A stretch of DNA of 5,736 bases, taken from assembly GCA_964614575.1 (NCBI GenBank), contig CAZTLX010000244.1:1-5736 (forward strand), read 5' to 3'. A model generated the notes under the pieces. It was not told the origin of the DNA and made no database searches. It worked only from the letters and a program-made list of their open reading frames with translations. A program made the translations under genes and the position numbers. Positions 1-4,357 of this stretch are shown one piece after another (position 1 is the first letter of the stretch; the number at the start of each line of letters is the position of its first letter). This DNA is from JBGTLW01 sp964614575. GTDB lineage: Bacteria; Planctomycetota; Phycisphaerae; Phycisphaerales; Phycisphaeraceae.

Positions 1-9
1 ATAGGGCCA

Positions 10-72
10 TGAGCAATTAGCCTTTAGCAGTTAGCAGTTAGCAGTTAGCAATCAGCAGTTAGCAATCAGCGG
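10..72. repeat. Phased 7-bp tandem array, TTAGCnn type (left arm)
   Basis: Nine consecutive heptamers fill this stretch exactly. The first is TGAGCAA, followed by TTAGCCT, three TTAGCAG, TTAGCAA, TCAGCAG, TTAGCAA and TCAGCGG. Phase is unbroken, and positions 1, 3, 4 and 5 (T, A, G, C) are invariant while position 2 and the last two bases vary. It lies downstream of rpsN and faces an oppositely oriented array at 101-128, so a transcript through both could fold back on itself. No reading frame of note crosses it. Its function is unknown. It resembles in form, though not necessarily in origin, the heptameric short tandem repeats of heterocystous cyanobacteria. Confidence 0.85.
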
Positions 73-100
73 TGGATTTGGGGTCCGTGTTTTGGATTGA

Positions 101-128
101 GCTAATCGCTAACGGCTATTAGCTCATC
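101..128. repeat. Phased 7-bp tandem array, GCTAAnn type (right arm)
   Basis: Four phased heptamers, GCTAATC, GCTAACG, GCTATTA and GCTCATC, are followed by a decayed fifth (GCTTCCT) that runs into the rpsN stop codon at 135-137. The unit is the reverse complement of the TTAGCnn unit at 10-72, so the two arrays are the arms of an inverted repeat around a spacer of about 28 bp. A smaller perfect 9-bp stem also exists here: TGAGCTAAT at 98-106 pairs with ATTAGCTCA at 118-126, leaving an 11-nt loop. There is no T-tract after it in the transcription direction, so it is not called as a terminator. Confidence 0.8.
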
Positions 129-134
129 GCTTCC

Positions 135-404
135 TTACCAGGACGCCTTTCGCATGCCGGGGATCTTTCCCTCCAGCGCCAGCTCGCGGAGCTTGATGCG
201 GGAGATCTTGAACTTGCGGTACACCCCGCGGCTGCGGCCGGTCAGGGCGCAGAGGTTGCGGACGCGGGTGGGGCTGGCGTTGCGCGGCAGCTTCTGGAGG
301 CCGGCGTAGTCGCCGTCCTTCTTGAGCTGGTGCCGGCGGTCGGCGTACTTGGCCACGGTGGCCGCGACCTTCTTGTTCCGTTCGATGGTGCTTCTGCTTG
401 ACAT
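135..404 (-). CDS. rpsN: 30S ribosomal protein S14 (uS14), zinc-free form
   Basis: This 89-residue protein binds 16S rRNA in the head of the small subunit. It opens with MSSRSTIERNKK and carries KLPRNASPTRVRN followed by CALTGRSRGVYRKF. It ends in the family signature with SRIKLRELA and the terminal KASW. Only one cysteine lies in the region where zinc-type S14 has two CxxC pairs, so this is the zinc-independent form. It is near the short end of the 89-101 residues typical of that form. An in-frame ATG 8 codons upstream is less likely, because family members begin at this Met and a GGA-containing purine stretch lies about 9 nt before it. It follows rplE after 64 nt, as in the standard spc order, and rpsH would be next beyond the left edge. 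It lies left of the N gap and may not share a genome with the genes to the right. Confidence 0.96.
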   Translation of the reverse strand: MSSRSTIERNKKVAATVAKYADRRHQLKKDGDYAGLQKLPRNASPTRVRNLCALTGRSRGVYRKFKISRIKLRELALEGKIPGMRKASW

Positions 405-423
405 ACGTTTGTTTCCGGGGGGT

Positions 424-436
424 GCCACTTCGTGGC
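424..436 (-). other. Short GCCAC/GTGGC stem-loop in the rplE-rpsN spacer
   Basis: GCCAC at 424-428 and GTGGC at 432-436 form a perfect 5-bp stem around a 3-nt loop, about 20 nt before the rpsN start codon. The rest of the 64-nt spacer (405-468) holds a GGA-containing ribosome binding region and no array of heptamers. It could be a small mRNA hairpin. The stem is short enough that chance remains possible. Confidence 0.4.
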
Positions 437-468
437 GACCGCTAAACGGGGAGGTTTGCTCGGGTCGT

Positions 469-1041
469 TTAGTTGTTCTTGGCGTCTTGTTTCACGAAGG
501 GCAGGCCCATCTCGGTGAGGGCGGCCTTGCTGATCGGGTCGGTGGAGTTCTGGAAGACCAGGCTGATGTTCATGCCGTGGGTGAACTTGGCGTTGGCCAT
601 ATCGATCTCGGGGAAGATGCCCTGCTCGGTGATGCCGAAGCTGTAGGAGCCGCGGCCGTCGAAGCTGGTGGTCTTGAGTCCCCGGAAGTCTTTGATCCGG
701 GGGATGGCGAGGTTGATCAGGCGGTCGAGGAACTCCCACATGCGGTCGCCGCGGAGCGTGACCATCGCCCCGACCTCGTAGCCGGCGCGGAGCTTGAAGT
801 TGGCGACCGACTTGCGGGCCTTCTTCATCACCGCCTTCTGGCCGGTGATCAGCGACAGGTCCTGGAGCACCTGCTCGCGGGCGTTGGCGTTGAGCTTGGT
901 GCCCTCGAGCTGCTTGCCCAGGCCGACGGTGATCATGATCTTGTCCAGCCGGGGCAGCGCCATCGGGTTGGTGATCCCGAAGTCGGCCTTGAGCTTTTCA
1001 CAGACCTGCTCGCGGTATTGTTGTTTAAGTCGTGGGGTCAT
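469..1041 (-). CDS. rplE: 50S ribosomal protein L5 (uL5)
   Basis: L5 binds 5S rRNA in the central protuberance of the large subunit and contacts the small subunit head and tRNA. The 190-residue product carries the expected run of motifs. These are MITVGLG near residue 36, the TGQKAVMKKARKSVANFKLR block around 66-85, VTLRGDRMWEFLDRL around 94-108, PRIKDFRG around 114-121, SFDGRGSYSFGITEQ around 126-140 and IFPEID around 142-147. The length is slightly above the about 180 of most bacteria. The frame is open for 19 further codons upstream, but those lie in an intergenic hairpin repeat. The Met before TPRLKQQY fits the family start, with a GAGAG purine stretch about 8 nt before it. It sits 79 nt after rplX and 64 nt before rpsN. 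Confidence 0.97.
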   Translation of the reverse strand: MTPRLKQQYREQVCEKLKADFGITNPMALPRLDKIMITVGLGKQLEGTKLNANAREQVLQDLSLITGQKAVMKKARKSVANFKLRAGYEVGAMVTLRGDRMWEFLDRLINLAIPRIKDFRGLKTTSFDGRGSYSFGITEQGIFPEIDMANAKFTHGMNISLVFQNSTDPISKAALTEMGLPFVKQDAKNN

Positions 1042-1063
1042 GGTGTTGCTCTCATCGAGCGAG

Positions 1064-1105
1064 CCGGCTCGTGTCGAGCCGGGGTGCCGGGCCGACACGG
1101 CCCGG
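1064..1105 (-). repeat. Double stem-loop intergenic element, copy 1 (rplX-rplE)
   Basis: Two perfect stems lie side by side. The first is CCGGCTCG (1064-1071) with CGAGCCGG (1075-1082) around a 3-nt loop. The second is CCGGGCC (1087-1093) with GGCCCGG (1099-1105) around a 5-nt loop. The 12-bp palindrome CGAGCCGGCTCG covers 1060-1071. A closely similar element lies between rpsC and rplP at 3151-3188, and a partial one at 3929-3947. Similarity between the two full copies extends up to the stop codon of the upstream gene. No T-run follows, so an intrinsic terminator is unlikely. It looks like a REP-like repeat or an mRNA processing or stability element, which is inference. Confidence 0.7.
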
Positions 1106-1120
1106 ATCGCGGTATCGGGT

Positions 1121-1453
1121 TTACTTCGCCTTCTTCAATGCCGGGCCGAGCTGTTCGCCGTTGCGGGCGGCGAGGCGGACCTTGCTGCCATCGTCTTTGG
1201 TCTGGAAGCGGACGCGGGTGGGCTTGCCGCCGACGACGGGGCTGACGTTGGAGATGTGGATCGGCATCTCGCGGTGCAGCACGCCGCCCTGGGGGTTGGA
1301 CTGGGTCGCCCGAGCGTGCTTGGTCCGGACGTTCACGCCCTCGACCACCACGCGGTCTTCATCGACCAGGACGCGAAGGATCTTGCCGGTCCGGCCCTTG
1401 TCGGCGCCGGCGGTGACCATCACGGTGTCGCCTTTTCGTACGTGTCGTGCCAT
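1121..1453 (-). CDS. rplX: 50S ribosomal protein L24 (uL24)
   Basis: L24 is an early-assembly protein of the large subunit that binds the 5' region of 23S rRNA. The 110-residue product starts MARHVRKGDTV. It has the KOW domain at about residues 4-32, with KGDTVMVTAGADKGRTGKI. This is followed by VVVEGVNVRTKHARATQ, then HISNVSPV, and it ends in a basic tail. The frame stays open 25 codons further upstream, but those codons translate the heptamer array and have no family similarity. The Met at 1451-1453 is therefore chosen. An AAGG lies 8 nt before it (complement of 1462-1465), at the edge of the array. It is left of the N gap, so its genomic link to the complete rplN at 1710-2096 is uncertain. 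A partial rplN copy at 1549-1640 precedes it directly. Confidence 0.96.
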   Translation of the reverse strand: MARHVRKGDTVMVTAGADKGRTGKILRVLVDEDRVVVEGVNVRTKHARATQSNPQGGVLHREMPIHISNVSPVVGGKPTRVRFQTKDDGSKVRLAARNGEQLGPALKKAK

Positions 1454-1455
1454 TG

Positions 1456-1476
1456 TTTTAGCCTTGAGCGTTGAGC
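1456..1476. repeat. Phased 7-bp array, nnTGAGC type, upstream of rplX
   Basis: Three phased heptamers, TTTTAGC, CTTGAGC and GTTGAGC, begin 2 nt from the rplX start codon. They face four GCTCAnn units at 1516-1543 across a 39-nt spacer. The sequence TGAGCTTG (1472-1479) is perfectly complementary to CAAGCTCA (1513-1520). Pairing continues outward in 7-nt register with 2-nt mismatched blocks between units. The first unit is the TTAGC variant and the other two are TGAGC, showing that both spellings belong to one repeat family. Confidence 0.8.
1462..1465 (-). promoter_or_regulatory. Likely rplX ribosome binding site embedded in heptamer repeat
   Basis: On the minus strand AAGG occurs 8 nt before the rplX ATG and is the best Shine-Dalgarno match there. 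It lies at the junction of two heptamers. The unit holding it, GCTCAAG on the mRNA, can pair with the upstream unit UUUGAGC through six Watson-Crick pairs and one G-U pair, which would hide the site. The same sequence context, GCTCAAGGCTAA, precedes rplB. Confidence 0.5.
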
Positions 1477-1515
1477 TTGCGCTCGGTTCTGCCTTGCCCT
1501 TGCCGTGGACTTCAA

Positions 1516-1550
1516 GCTCATGGCTCAAAGCTCACGGCTCACGGCCTCTC
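1516..1550. repeat. Phased 7-bp array, GCTCAnn type, after partial rplN
   Basis: GCTCATG, GCTCAAA and two GCTCACG units are in perfect phase (1516-1543). A decayed fifth unit, GCCTCTC, reaches the stop codon of the partial rplN copy at 1549-1551. It is the inverted partner of 1456-1476. Between the arms, 1477-1515 has no recognisable feature apart from a 10-mer, GCTCGGTTCT (1481-1490), that recurs at 1701-1710. Confidence 0.8.
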
Positions 1551-1640
1551 ACACCACCTCGCTGGCGAGTGAGACGATCTTCATGAAGTTGCGGTCGCGC
1601 AGCTCACGGGCGACGGCGCCGAAGATGCGGGTGCCGCGCG
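1549..1640 (-). CDS. rplN: 50S ribosomal protein L14, C-terminal fragment cut by assembly gap
   Basis: The last 29 codons of an rplN gene, ending in TGA, run into the N gap. The peptide begins RGTRIFGAVARELRDRNF and ends in LASEVV, matching residues 100-128 of the complete copy at 1710-2096. It differs at three residues: D-R-N-F here against E-K-N-Y there. The 90 bp at 1551-1640 differs from 1712-1801 at 11 positions, about 88% identity. Most of the differences cluster around those codons. The coding part is intact up to the gap with no frameshift, so I read it as the end of a second contig rather than a decayed gene. A true tandem partial duplication is possible but less likely, because the fragment stops exactly at the Ns. 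Confidence 0.9.
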
Positions 1641-1650
1641 NNNNNNNNNN
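1641..1650. other. Assembly gap of 10 Ns joining two overlapping but non-identical contig ends
   Basis: Ten consecutive Ns are a placeholder and their true length is unknown. Sequence on the left ends inside rplN. Sequence on the right starts in the spacer that should follow rplN and then repeats the same rplN 3' end. The two contigs therefore overlap by the rplN tail plus part of the spacer, but at only about 88% identity they were not merged. Everything on one side should be treated as possibly from a different population than the other. Confidence 0.9.
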
Positions 1651-1672
1651 TTGTCTGGTAGTTGTCCGTTGG

Positions 1673-1707
1673 GCTAATAGCTAAGGGCTAATAGCTAACG
1701 GCTCGGT
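1673..1707. repeat. Phased 7-bp array, GCTAAnn type, after complete rplN
   Basis: GCTAATA, GCTAAGG, GCTAATA and GCTAACG are in perfect phase and also read as two 14-bp repeats. A decayed GCTCGGT follows and ends 2 nt before the rplN stop codon. It sits where the other contig has GCTCAnn units (1516-1543) next to its own rplN stop. Its expected inverted partner would lie to the left and is missing because the contig ends at the N gap. The piece at 1651-1672 is the remaining spacer. Confidence 0.8.
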
Positions 1708-1709
1708 TC

Positions 1710-2096
1710 TTACACCACCTCGCTGGCCAGCGAGACGATCTTCATATAGTTCTTTTCACGCAGCTCACGGGCGACCGCACCGAAGATGCGGGTGCCGCGC
1801 GGGTTGCCGTCGTTGTCGATCAGCACGATCGCGTTGCGGTCGAAGCGGACGTAGCTTCCGTCGGCCCGGCGGATCGGGTAGTTGGTGCGGACGACCACGC
1901 CCTTGACGATCGTGCCGGTCTTGAGGTCGCTGCCGGGCAACGACTTCTTGACCGAGCAGACGACCTTGTCGCCGAGGCTCGCGGTGCGGCGGGTAAACCG
2001 GCCCCGCGCGGTCGAGCCGCCCAGCACGCGGATCACGTAAGCGATCTTCGCGCCGGAATTGTCGGCCACATCAACTCGGGATTCTGCCTGGATCAT
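1710..2096 (-). CDS. rplN: 50S ribosomal protein L14 (uL14)
   Basis: L14 sits at the large-subunit face that contacts the small subunit, forming an intersubunit bridge, and is bound by silencing factors in some bacteria. The 128-residue product begins MIQAESRVDVADNSGAKIAY. It carries the family signature around residues 61-93, with GTIVKGVVVRTNYPIRR and the following RFDRNAIVLID, then GTRIFGAVARELR at 101-113. It is 6 residues longer than the usual 122. The frame is open 9 codons further up, but MIQ is the conserved start, and GGAG lies 8 nt before it. The gene opens the classical spc part and follows rpsQ after 39 nt. Its last 29 codons are repeated in divergent form at 1549-1640, across the assembly gap. 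Confidence 0.97.
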   Translation of the reverse strand: MIQAESRVDVADNSGAKIAYVIRVLGGSTARGRFTRRTASLGDKVVCSVKKSLPGSDLKTGTIVKGVVVRTNYPIRRADGSYVRFDRNAIVLIDNDGNPRGTRIFGAVARELREKNYMKIVSLASEVV

Positions 2097-2108
2097 GTCG
2101 GGTACTCC

Positions 2109-2134
2109 GCGTGGGTCGCTCAAGCGGCCACGCC
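2109..2134 (-). repeat. 26-nt stem-loop after rpsQ, copy 1
   Basis: GCGTGG (2109-2114) pairs with CCACGC (2128-2133), and an inner CGC/GCG stem closes a 4-nt loop. It begins immediately after the rpsQ stop codon. A 26-nt match with only three differences occurs at 4323-4348, 9 nt after the rpsS stop. Two of the differences (loop base and inner bulge) leave both stems intact. No T-run follows, and it ends 12 nt before the rplN start, close to the GGAG site. Confidence 0.65.
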
Positions 2135-2135
2135 T

Positions 2136-2465
2136 TTATTCGGTGTCCTCGGTCGCCTGGCCGGTGGCCTCGGCGGGGGCTTCGGTCGCGAACTCGACGG
2201 CGGCGGGCGCCTTCTCGATCACCCGCAGCATCCGCCAGCTCTTGGTCTTGCTCAGCGGCCGGCAGGGCGCGATCTCCACCCGGTCGCCCAGGCCCGACTC
2301 GTTGTTCTCATCGTGGACGTGGAACTTGCCCGTCCGCCGCAGGTACTTGCCGTACTTCGCGTGCAGGTTCTGGAAATCGACCGCCACGGTGCGGGTCTTG
2401 CTCCGCTTGTCGGAGACCACCACACCGATCCGTTTACCTTTGAGCGCGCCGCGTGTGCTGCTCAT
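2136..2465 (-). CDS. rpsQ: 30S ribosomal protein S17 (uS17)
   Basis: S17 is a primary 16S rRNA-binding protein with an OB-fold, important for small-subunit assembly. The 109-residue product begins MSSTRGALKGKRIGVVVSDK. It then shows KTRTVAVDFQNLHAKYGKYLRRTGKFHVHDENN and GDRVEIAPCRPLSKTKSWRM, all typical. The core ends near residue 86. Beyond it is an Ala/Glu/Thr-rich acidic tail of about 24 residues that makes the protein longer than the about 85 of E. coli. Its start overlaps the rpmC stop by 4 nt (ATGA), indicating translational coupling, and this fixes the start codon. It is followed by a hairpin and then rplN. Confidence 0.97.
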   Translation of the reverse strand: MSSTRGALKGKRIGVVVSDKRSKTRTVAVDFQNLHAKYGKYLRRTGKFHVHDENNESGLGDRVEIAPCRPLSKTKSWRMLRVIEKAPAAVEFATEAPAEATGQATEDTE

Positions 2466-2668
2466 ACCGAGGCTCCCTTCAGTTCACGGCTGCGCTTCTC
2501 GGTCAGCAGCCGGGCGATGTCTTTACGCATGTTTCCAAGCTGACGCGGGTTCTCGAGCTTCTCGGTCACCGCCGCGCTCTTGAGGTCGAAGAGCTTGCGG
2601 CGGAGGTTTGCGGCCTCGACCACCAGCTCTTCGTCCTTCATCTTGTGCAGTTCTGATTTCTTGATCAT
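2462..2668 (-). CDS. rpmC: 50S ribosomal protein L29 (uL29)
   Basis: L29 is a small, two-helix protein near the exit of the peptide tunnel, beside L23, where it borders the docking site for nascent-chain factors. The 68-residue product begins MIKKSELHKMKDEEL. It continues with LRRKLFDLKSAAVTEKLENP, then RQLGNMRKDIARLLTEK, the conserved basic second helix. Length is normal for the family. The start is preceded by a strong GGAGG with an 8-nt spacing, the best ribosome binding site in the window. The stop codon overlaps the rpsQ start in an ATGA. The upstream 44-nt spacer to rplP contains a stem-loop touching the GGAGG. Confidence 0.97.
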   Translation of the reverse strand: MIKKSELHKMKDEELVVEAANLRRKLFDLKSAAVTEKLENPRQLGNMRKDIARLLTEKRSRELKGASV

Positions 2669-2676
2669 GGCTTAGG

Positions 2677-2698
2677 CCTCCCCCGGGCTGAGCCGGGG
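2677..2698 (-). promoter_or_regulatory. Stem-loop adjoining the strong rpmC ribosome binding site
   Basis: CCCCGG (2681-2686) pairs with CCGGGG (2693-2698) around a 6-nt loop. The rpmC Shine-Dalgarno GGAGG, complement of 2677-2681, shares one base with the foot of the stem. In the mRNA the hairpin ends and the binding site starts at once, which could position or tune ribosome access. This is the main content of the 44-nt rplP-rpmC spacer. No other copy was seen in the window. Confidence 0.45.
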
Positions 2699-2712
2699 TC
2701 GAAGAATGACGA

Positions 2713-3129
2713 TTAAACGTGCCGACGCTCCACGAAGCGGCAGGCGAACGGCATCTTGTGCGCGACGCGGGTGAACGCGGACTTGGCGATATCCCGCGGC
2801 ACGCCGGTCAGTTCAAAGAGGATCGTCCCGGGCTTCACGCGGGCCGCCCAGTATTCCGGCTCGGCCTTGCCCTTACCCATACGCGTCTCCAGCGGCTTCT
2901 TGCTGATCGGCTTGTCGGGGAACACCCGCACGAACAGCTTGCCCTCGCGGGAGACGTACTGGCGGGCGGCGACGCGGCCGGCTTCGATCTGACGCGCGGT
3001 CAGCCAGCCGCCCTCGGTCACCTGCAGGCCGAACTCCCCGAACGCGACGTAGTTGCCACGCTGGGCGTTGCCGCGCAGCTTCCCACGCTGCTGCTTGCGG
3101 AACTTCACTCGTTTGGGCATCAAAGGCAT
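2713..3129 (-). CDS. rplP: 50S ribosomal protein L16 (uL16)
   Basis: L16 is a late-assembly protein of the large subunit that helps organise the A-site region for tRNA. The 138-residue product shows MPKRVKFRKQQRGKLRG, then AFGEFGLQ, TARQIEAGRVAARQY, VRVFPDKPISKKPLETRMGKGKAEPEYWAARVKPG split over residues 67-101, and a typical C-terminal FTRVAHKMPF. Two in-frame Mets compete, MPLMPKR and MPKR. The first is chosen because AAAGGA lies 8 nt before it, whereas the second would be 17 nt away. In the MGKGKG motif the last Gly is Ala here. It lies 76 nt after rpsC, with a double stem-loop repeat between, and 44 nt before rpmC. Confidence 0.97.
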   Translation of the reverse strand: MPLMPKRVKFRKQQRGKLRGNAQRGNYVAFGEFGLQVTEGGWLTARQIEAGRVAARQYVSREGKLFVRVFPDKPISKKPLETRMGKGKAEPEYWAARVKPGTILFELTGVPRDIAKSAFTRVAHKMPFACRFVERRHV

Positions 3130-3150
3130 CGGACGATTCCTTTCGGCGAG

Positions 3151-3188
3151 CCGGCTCGTGTCCAGCCGGTCCGGGCCAACACGGCCCG
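3151..3188 (-). repeat. Double stem-loop intergenic element, copy 2 (rpsC-rplP)
   Basis: The arms are CCGGCTCG (3151-3158) with CCAGCCGG (3162-3169), 7 of 8 pairs, and CGGGCC (3172-3177) with GGCCCG (3183-3188), 6 bp, with 3-nt and 5-nt loops. It matches the element at 1064-1105 in arm sequence, loop sizes and order, though the joint between the stems is 2 nt instead of 4. It occupies half of the 76-nt spacer and ends 8 nt from the rplP ribosome binding site. The copies lie on opposite sides of the assembly gap, so both populations carry the family. Confidence 0.7.
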
Positions 3189-3205
3189 TCTCGCGTCATG
3201 TCGGT

Positions 3206-3910
3206 TTAGTGGCGGCCACGGGCGCGGGCACGGGCCCCGGCGGCACGCGATTCGTATTCCTGTTCCTGCTGGGCCTCGTACATGCCCTTGTAAATCCATA
3301 CCTTCACGCCCAGCGTGCCGTAGGTCGTGAACGACTGCGCGAACCCGTAGTCCACGTTCGCCTGCAGCGTCTGCAGCGGGATGGCCCCCAGGCGGATATC
3401 CTCGCTGCGGCTCATCTCGTGGCCGCCGAGCCGCCCGCCGAGCATGATCTTCACGCCCTCGGCGCCCGCGGCCATCGCGGCCTCGGCCTTCATCTTCATC
3501 ACGCGGCGGAAGCTCGCACGCTTCTTGAGCTGCTCGGCGATCGACTCGGCGATCAGCGTCGCGTCCATGTCCGGCTTGTTGACCTCGATGCAGTTGATCG
3601 AGACGTTGCGACCGGTCATCGACTGCAGCGCCGCGGTCAGCTCGTCGATGTTCTGGCCCTTGGGCCCGATCACCAGGCCCGGCCGGGCCGTCTTGATGAT
3701 CACCTTCAGCTCTTCGCGGGTCCGCTCGATGTGGATATCGGAGACGGCGGCGAAGGGCGGGCGGCGGTTGAGCTGGTTGTCGAGGAACCTGCGGATCTTC
3801 TGGTCCTCGACCAGCAGCTCGCCGTACAACGCCTTGGGCGCGTACCAGCGTGAGCGGTGCGCCTCGGTGATGCCGACGCGGAAGCCGAATGGATGAACTT
3901 TTTGTCCCAT
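3206..3910 (-). CDS. rpsC: 30S ribosomal protein S3 (uS3)
   Basis: S3 lies at the mRNA entry channel of the small subunit and contributes to mRNA unwinding. The 234-residue protein begins MGQKVHPFGFRVGI. A KH domain covers roughly residues 38-110, with the GxxG loop as G82-P-K-G85 in VIGPKGQNI. The C-terminal S3 domain contains IMLGGRLGGHEMSRSE at 155-170 and then VDYGFAQSFTTYGTLGVKVWIYKG at 186-209 (given here in two overlapping family blocks). The end is a short Arg/Ala-rich basic tail. Length matches the bacterial family of about 210-240. The start is the conserved MGQK. The upstream GAAAGAAG is only a weak Shine-Dalgarno. It follows rplV by 51 nt and precedes rplP. Confidence 0.97.
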   Translation of the reverse strand: MGQKVHPFGFRVGITEAHRSRWYAPKALYGELLVEDQKIRRFLDNQLNRRPPFAAVSDIHIERTREELKVIIKTARPGLVIGPKGQNIDELTAALQSMTGRNVSINCIEVNKPDMDATLIAESIAEQLKKRASFRRVMKMKAEAAMAAGAEGVKIMLGGRLGGHEMSRSEDIRLGAIPLQTLQANVDYGFAQSFTTYGTLGVKVWIYKGMYEAQQEQEYESRAAGARARARGRH

Positions 3911-3928
3911 GGGTCTTCTTTCAATGCA

Positions 3929-3947
3929 CCGGGTCGATACGGCCCGG
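3929..3947 (-). repeat. Single stem-loop, partial copy of the double stem-loop element
   Basis: CCGGGTC (3929-3935) and GGCCCGG (3941-3947) form six of seven pairs around a 5-nt loop. This corresponds to the second stem of the elements at 1064-1105 and 3151-3188, with the CGGCCCGG arm shared. The other stem is absent, but a GGCTCG follows at 3946-3951. It lies in the 51-nt rplV-rpsC spacer, which also has one isolated GCTAATC heptamer (3951-3957) near the rplV stop. Confidence 0.5.
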
Positions 3948-3961
3948 CTCGCTAATCGTGC

Positions 3962-4291
3962 TTACTTTTCATCCACGCTGACGGTGATGTGGCTGGTCCG
4001 CTTGAGGATCGGGTGGGCCCGGCCTCGGTCTTTGGGCTGCCAGCGCTTCATCGTCGGGCCGGCGTCGACGCGGGCGTCGCTGACGAACAGGCGGCGGAGG
4101 TTGGCCTCGGCCTGGTCGGCGTTGTTCTGCGCCGCGAGCAAGGCGTTGCGGACGAACACGGCCGCACGCTTCTTGGACACTTCCAACTCGATCAGCGCGG
4201 CCTCGACCGACTTGCCGCGGATCAGGTCCACGACCAGTCGCGCCTTCTGCGGGCTGATGCGGGCGCCGCGGTGTACGTTGGTGTAAGGCAT
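3962..4291 (-). CDS. rplV: 50S ribosomal protein L22 (uL22)
   Basis: L22 lines the peptide exit tunnel through its long beta-hairpin and binds all six 23S rRNA domains. The 109-residue product begins MPYTNVHRGARISPQKARLV, with VDLIRGKSVEAAL next. It has the hairpin and signature region GPTMKRWQPKDRGRAHPILKRTSHITV at residues 78-104 (split here: GPTMKRWQPKDRGRA, then HPILKRTSHITV). Length is normal. The frame extends 18 codons further up, but that part covers the hairpin-bearing spacer. The Met before PYTNVHRG fits the family, with GAGA about 8 nt ahead. It is 66 nt after rpsS and 51 nt before rpsC, the standard position. Confidence 0.96.
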   Translation of the reverse strand: MPYTNVHRGARISPQKARLVVDLIRGKSVEAALIELEVSKKRAAVFVRNALLAAQNNADQAEANLRRLFVSDARVDAGPTMKRWQPKDRGRAHPILKRTSHITVSVDEK

Positions 4292-4322
4292 GGTGCGTCT
4301 CTCGTTTCTCGCGTGGCTCATT

Positions 4323-4348
4323 GCGTGGCTCGCTGAAGCGACCACGCC
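4323..4348 (-). repeat. 26-nt stem-loop after rpsS, copy 2
   Basis: GCGTGG (4323-4328) pairs with CCACGC (4342-4347), with the inner CGC/GCG and a 4-nt loop. It matches 2109-2134 at 23 of 26 positions. A 9-bp direct repeat, GCGTGGCTC, also occurs here at 4311-4319 and 4323-4331, so a second left arm is available for an alternative fold. It fills the rpsS-rplV spacer (4292-4357) together with the weak rplV ribosome binding site. Confidence 0.65.
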
Positions 4349-4357
4349 GTTTTGTTT

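Noticed and set aside
10..72. Possible CRISPR array.
   Set aside because: The repeats are 7 bp, directly tandem and without unique spacers. No cas gene is present.
322..1245. Long open plus-strand frame opposite rpsN, rplE and rplX, and several similar ones opposite other genes.
   Set aside because: These are antisense shadows of GC-rich codons. They have no family similarity, run through real genes, spacers and stop regions, and each conserved ribosomal gene on the minus strand explains the sequence fully.
1454..1528. N-terminal extension of L24 by 25 residues, and a similar one of L2 (5579-5653).
   Set aside because: The extra codons translate heptamer arrays, have no similarity to the families, and conserved starts with AAGG at 8-9 nt are available.
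1549..1640. A genuine tandem duplication or decayed pseudogene of rplN.
   Set aside because: The fragment is in frame and intact but stops exactly at an N gap, as expected for overlapping contig ends. Kept only as a less likely alternative.
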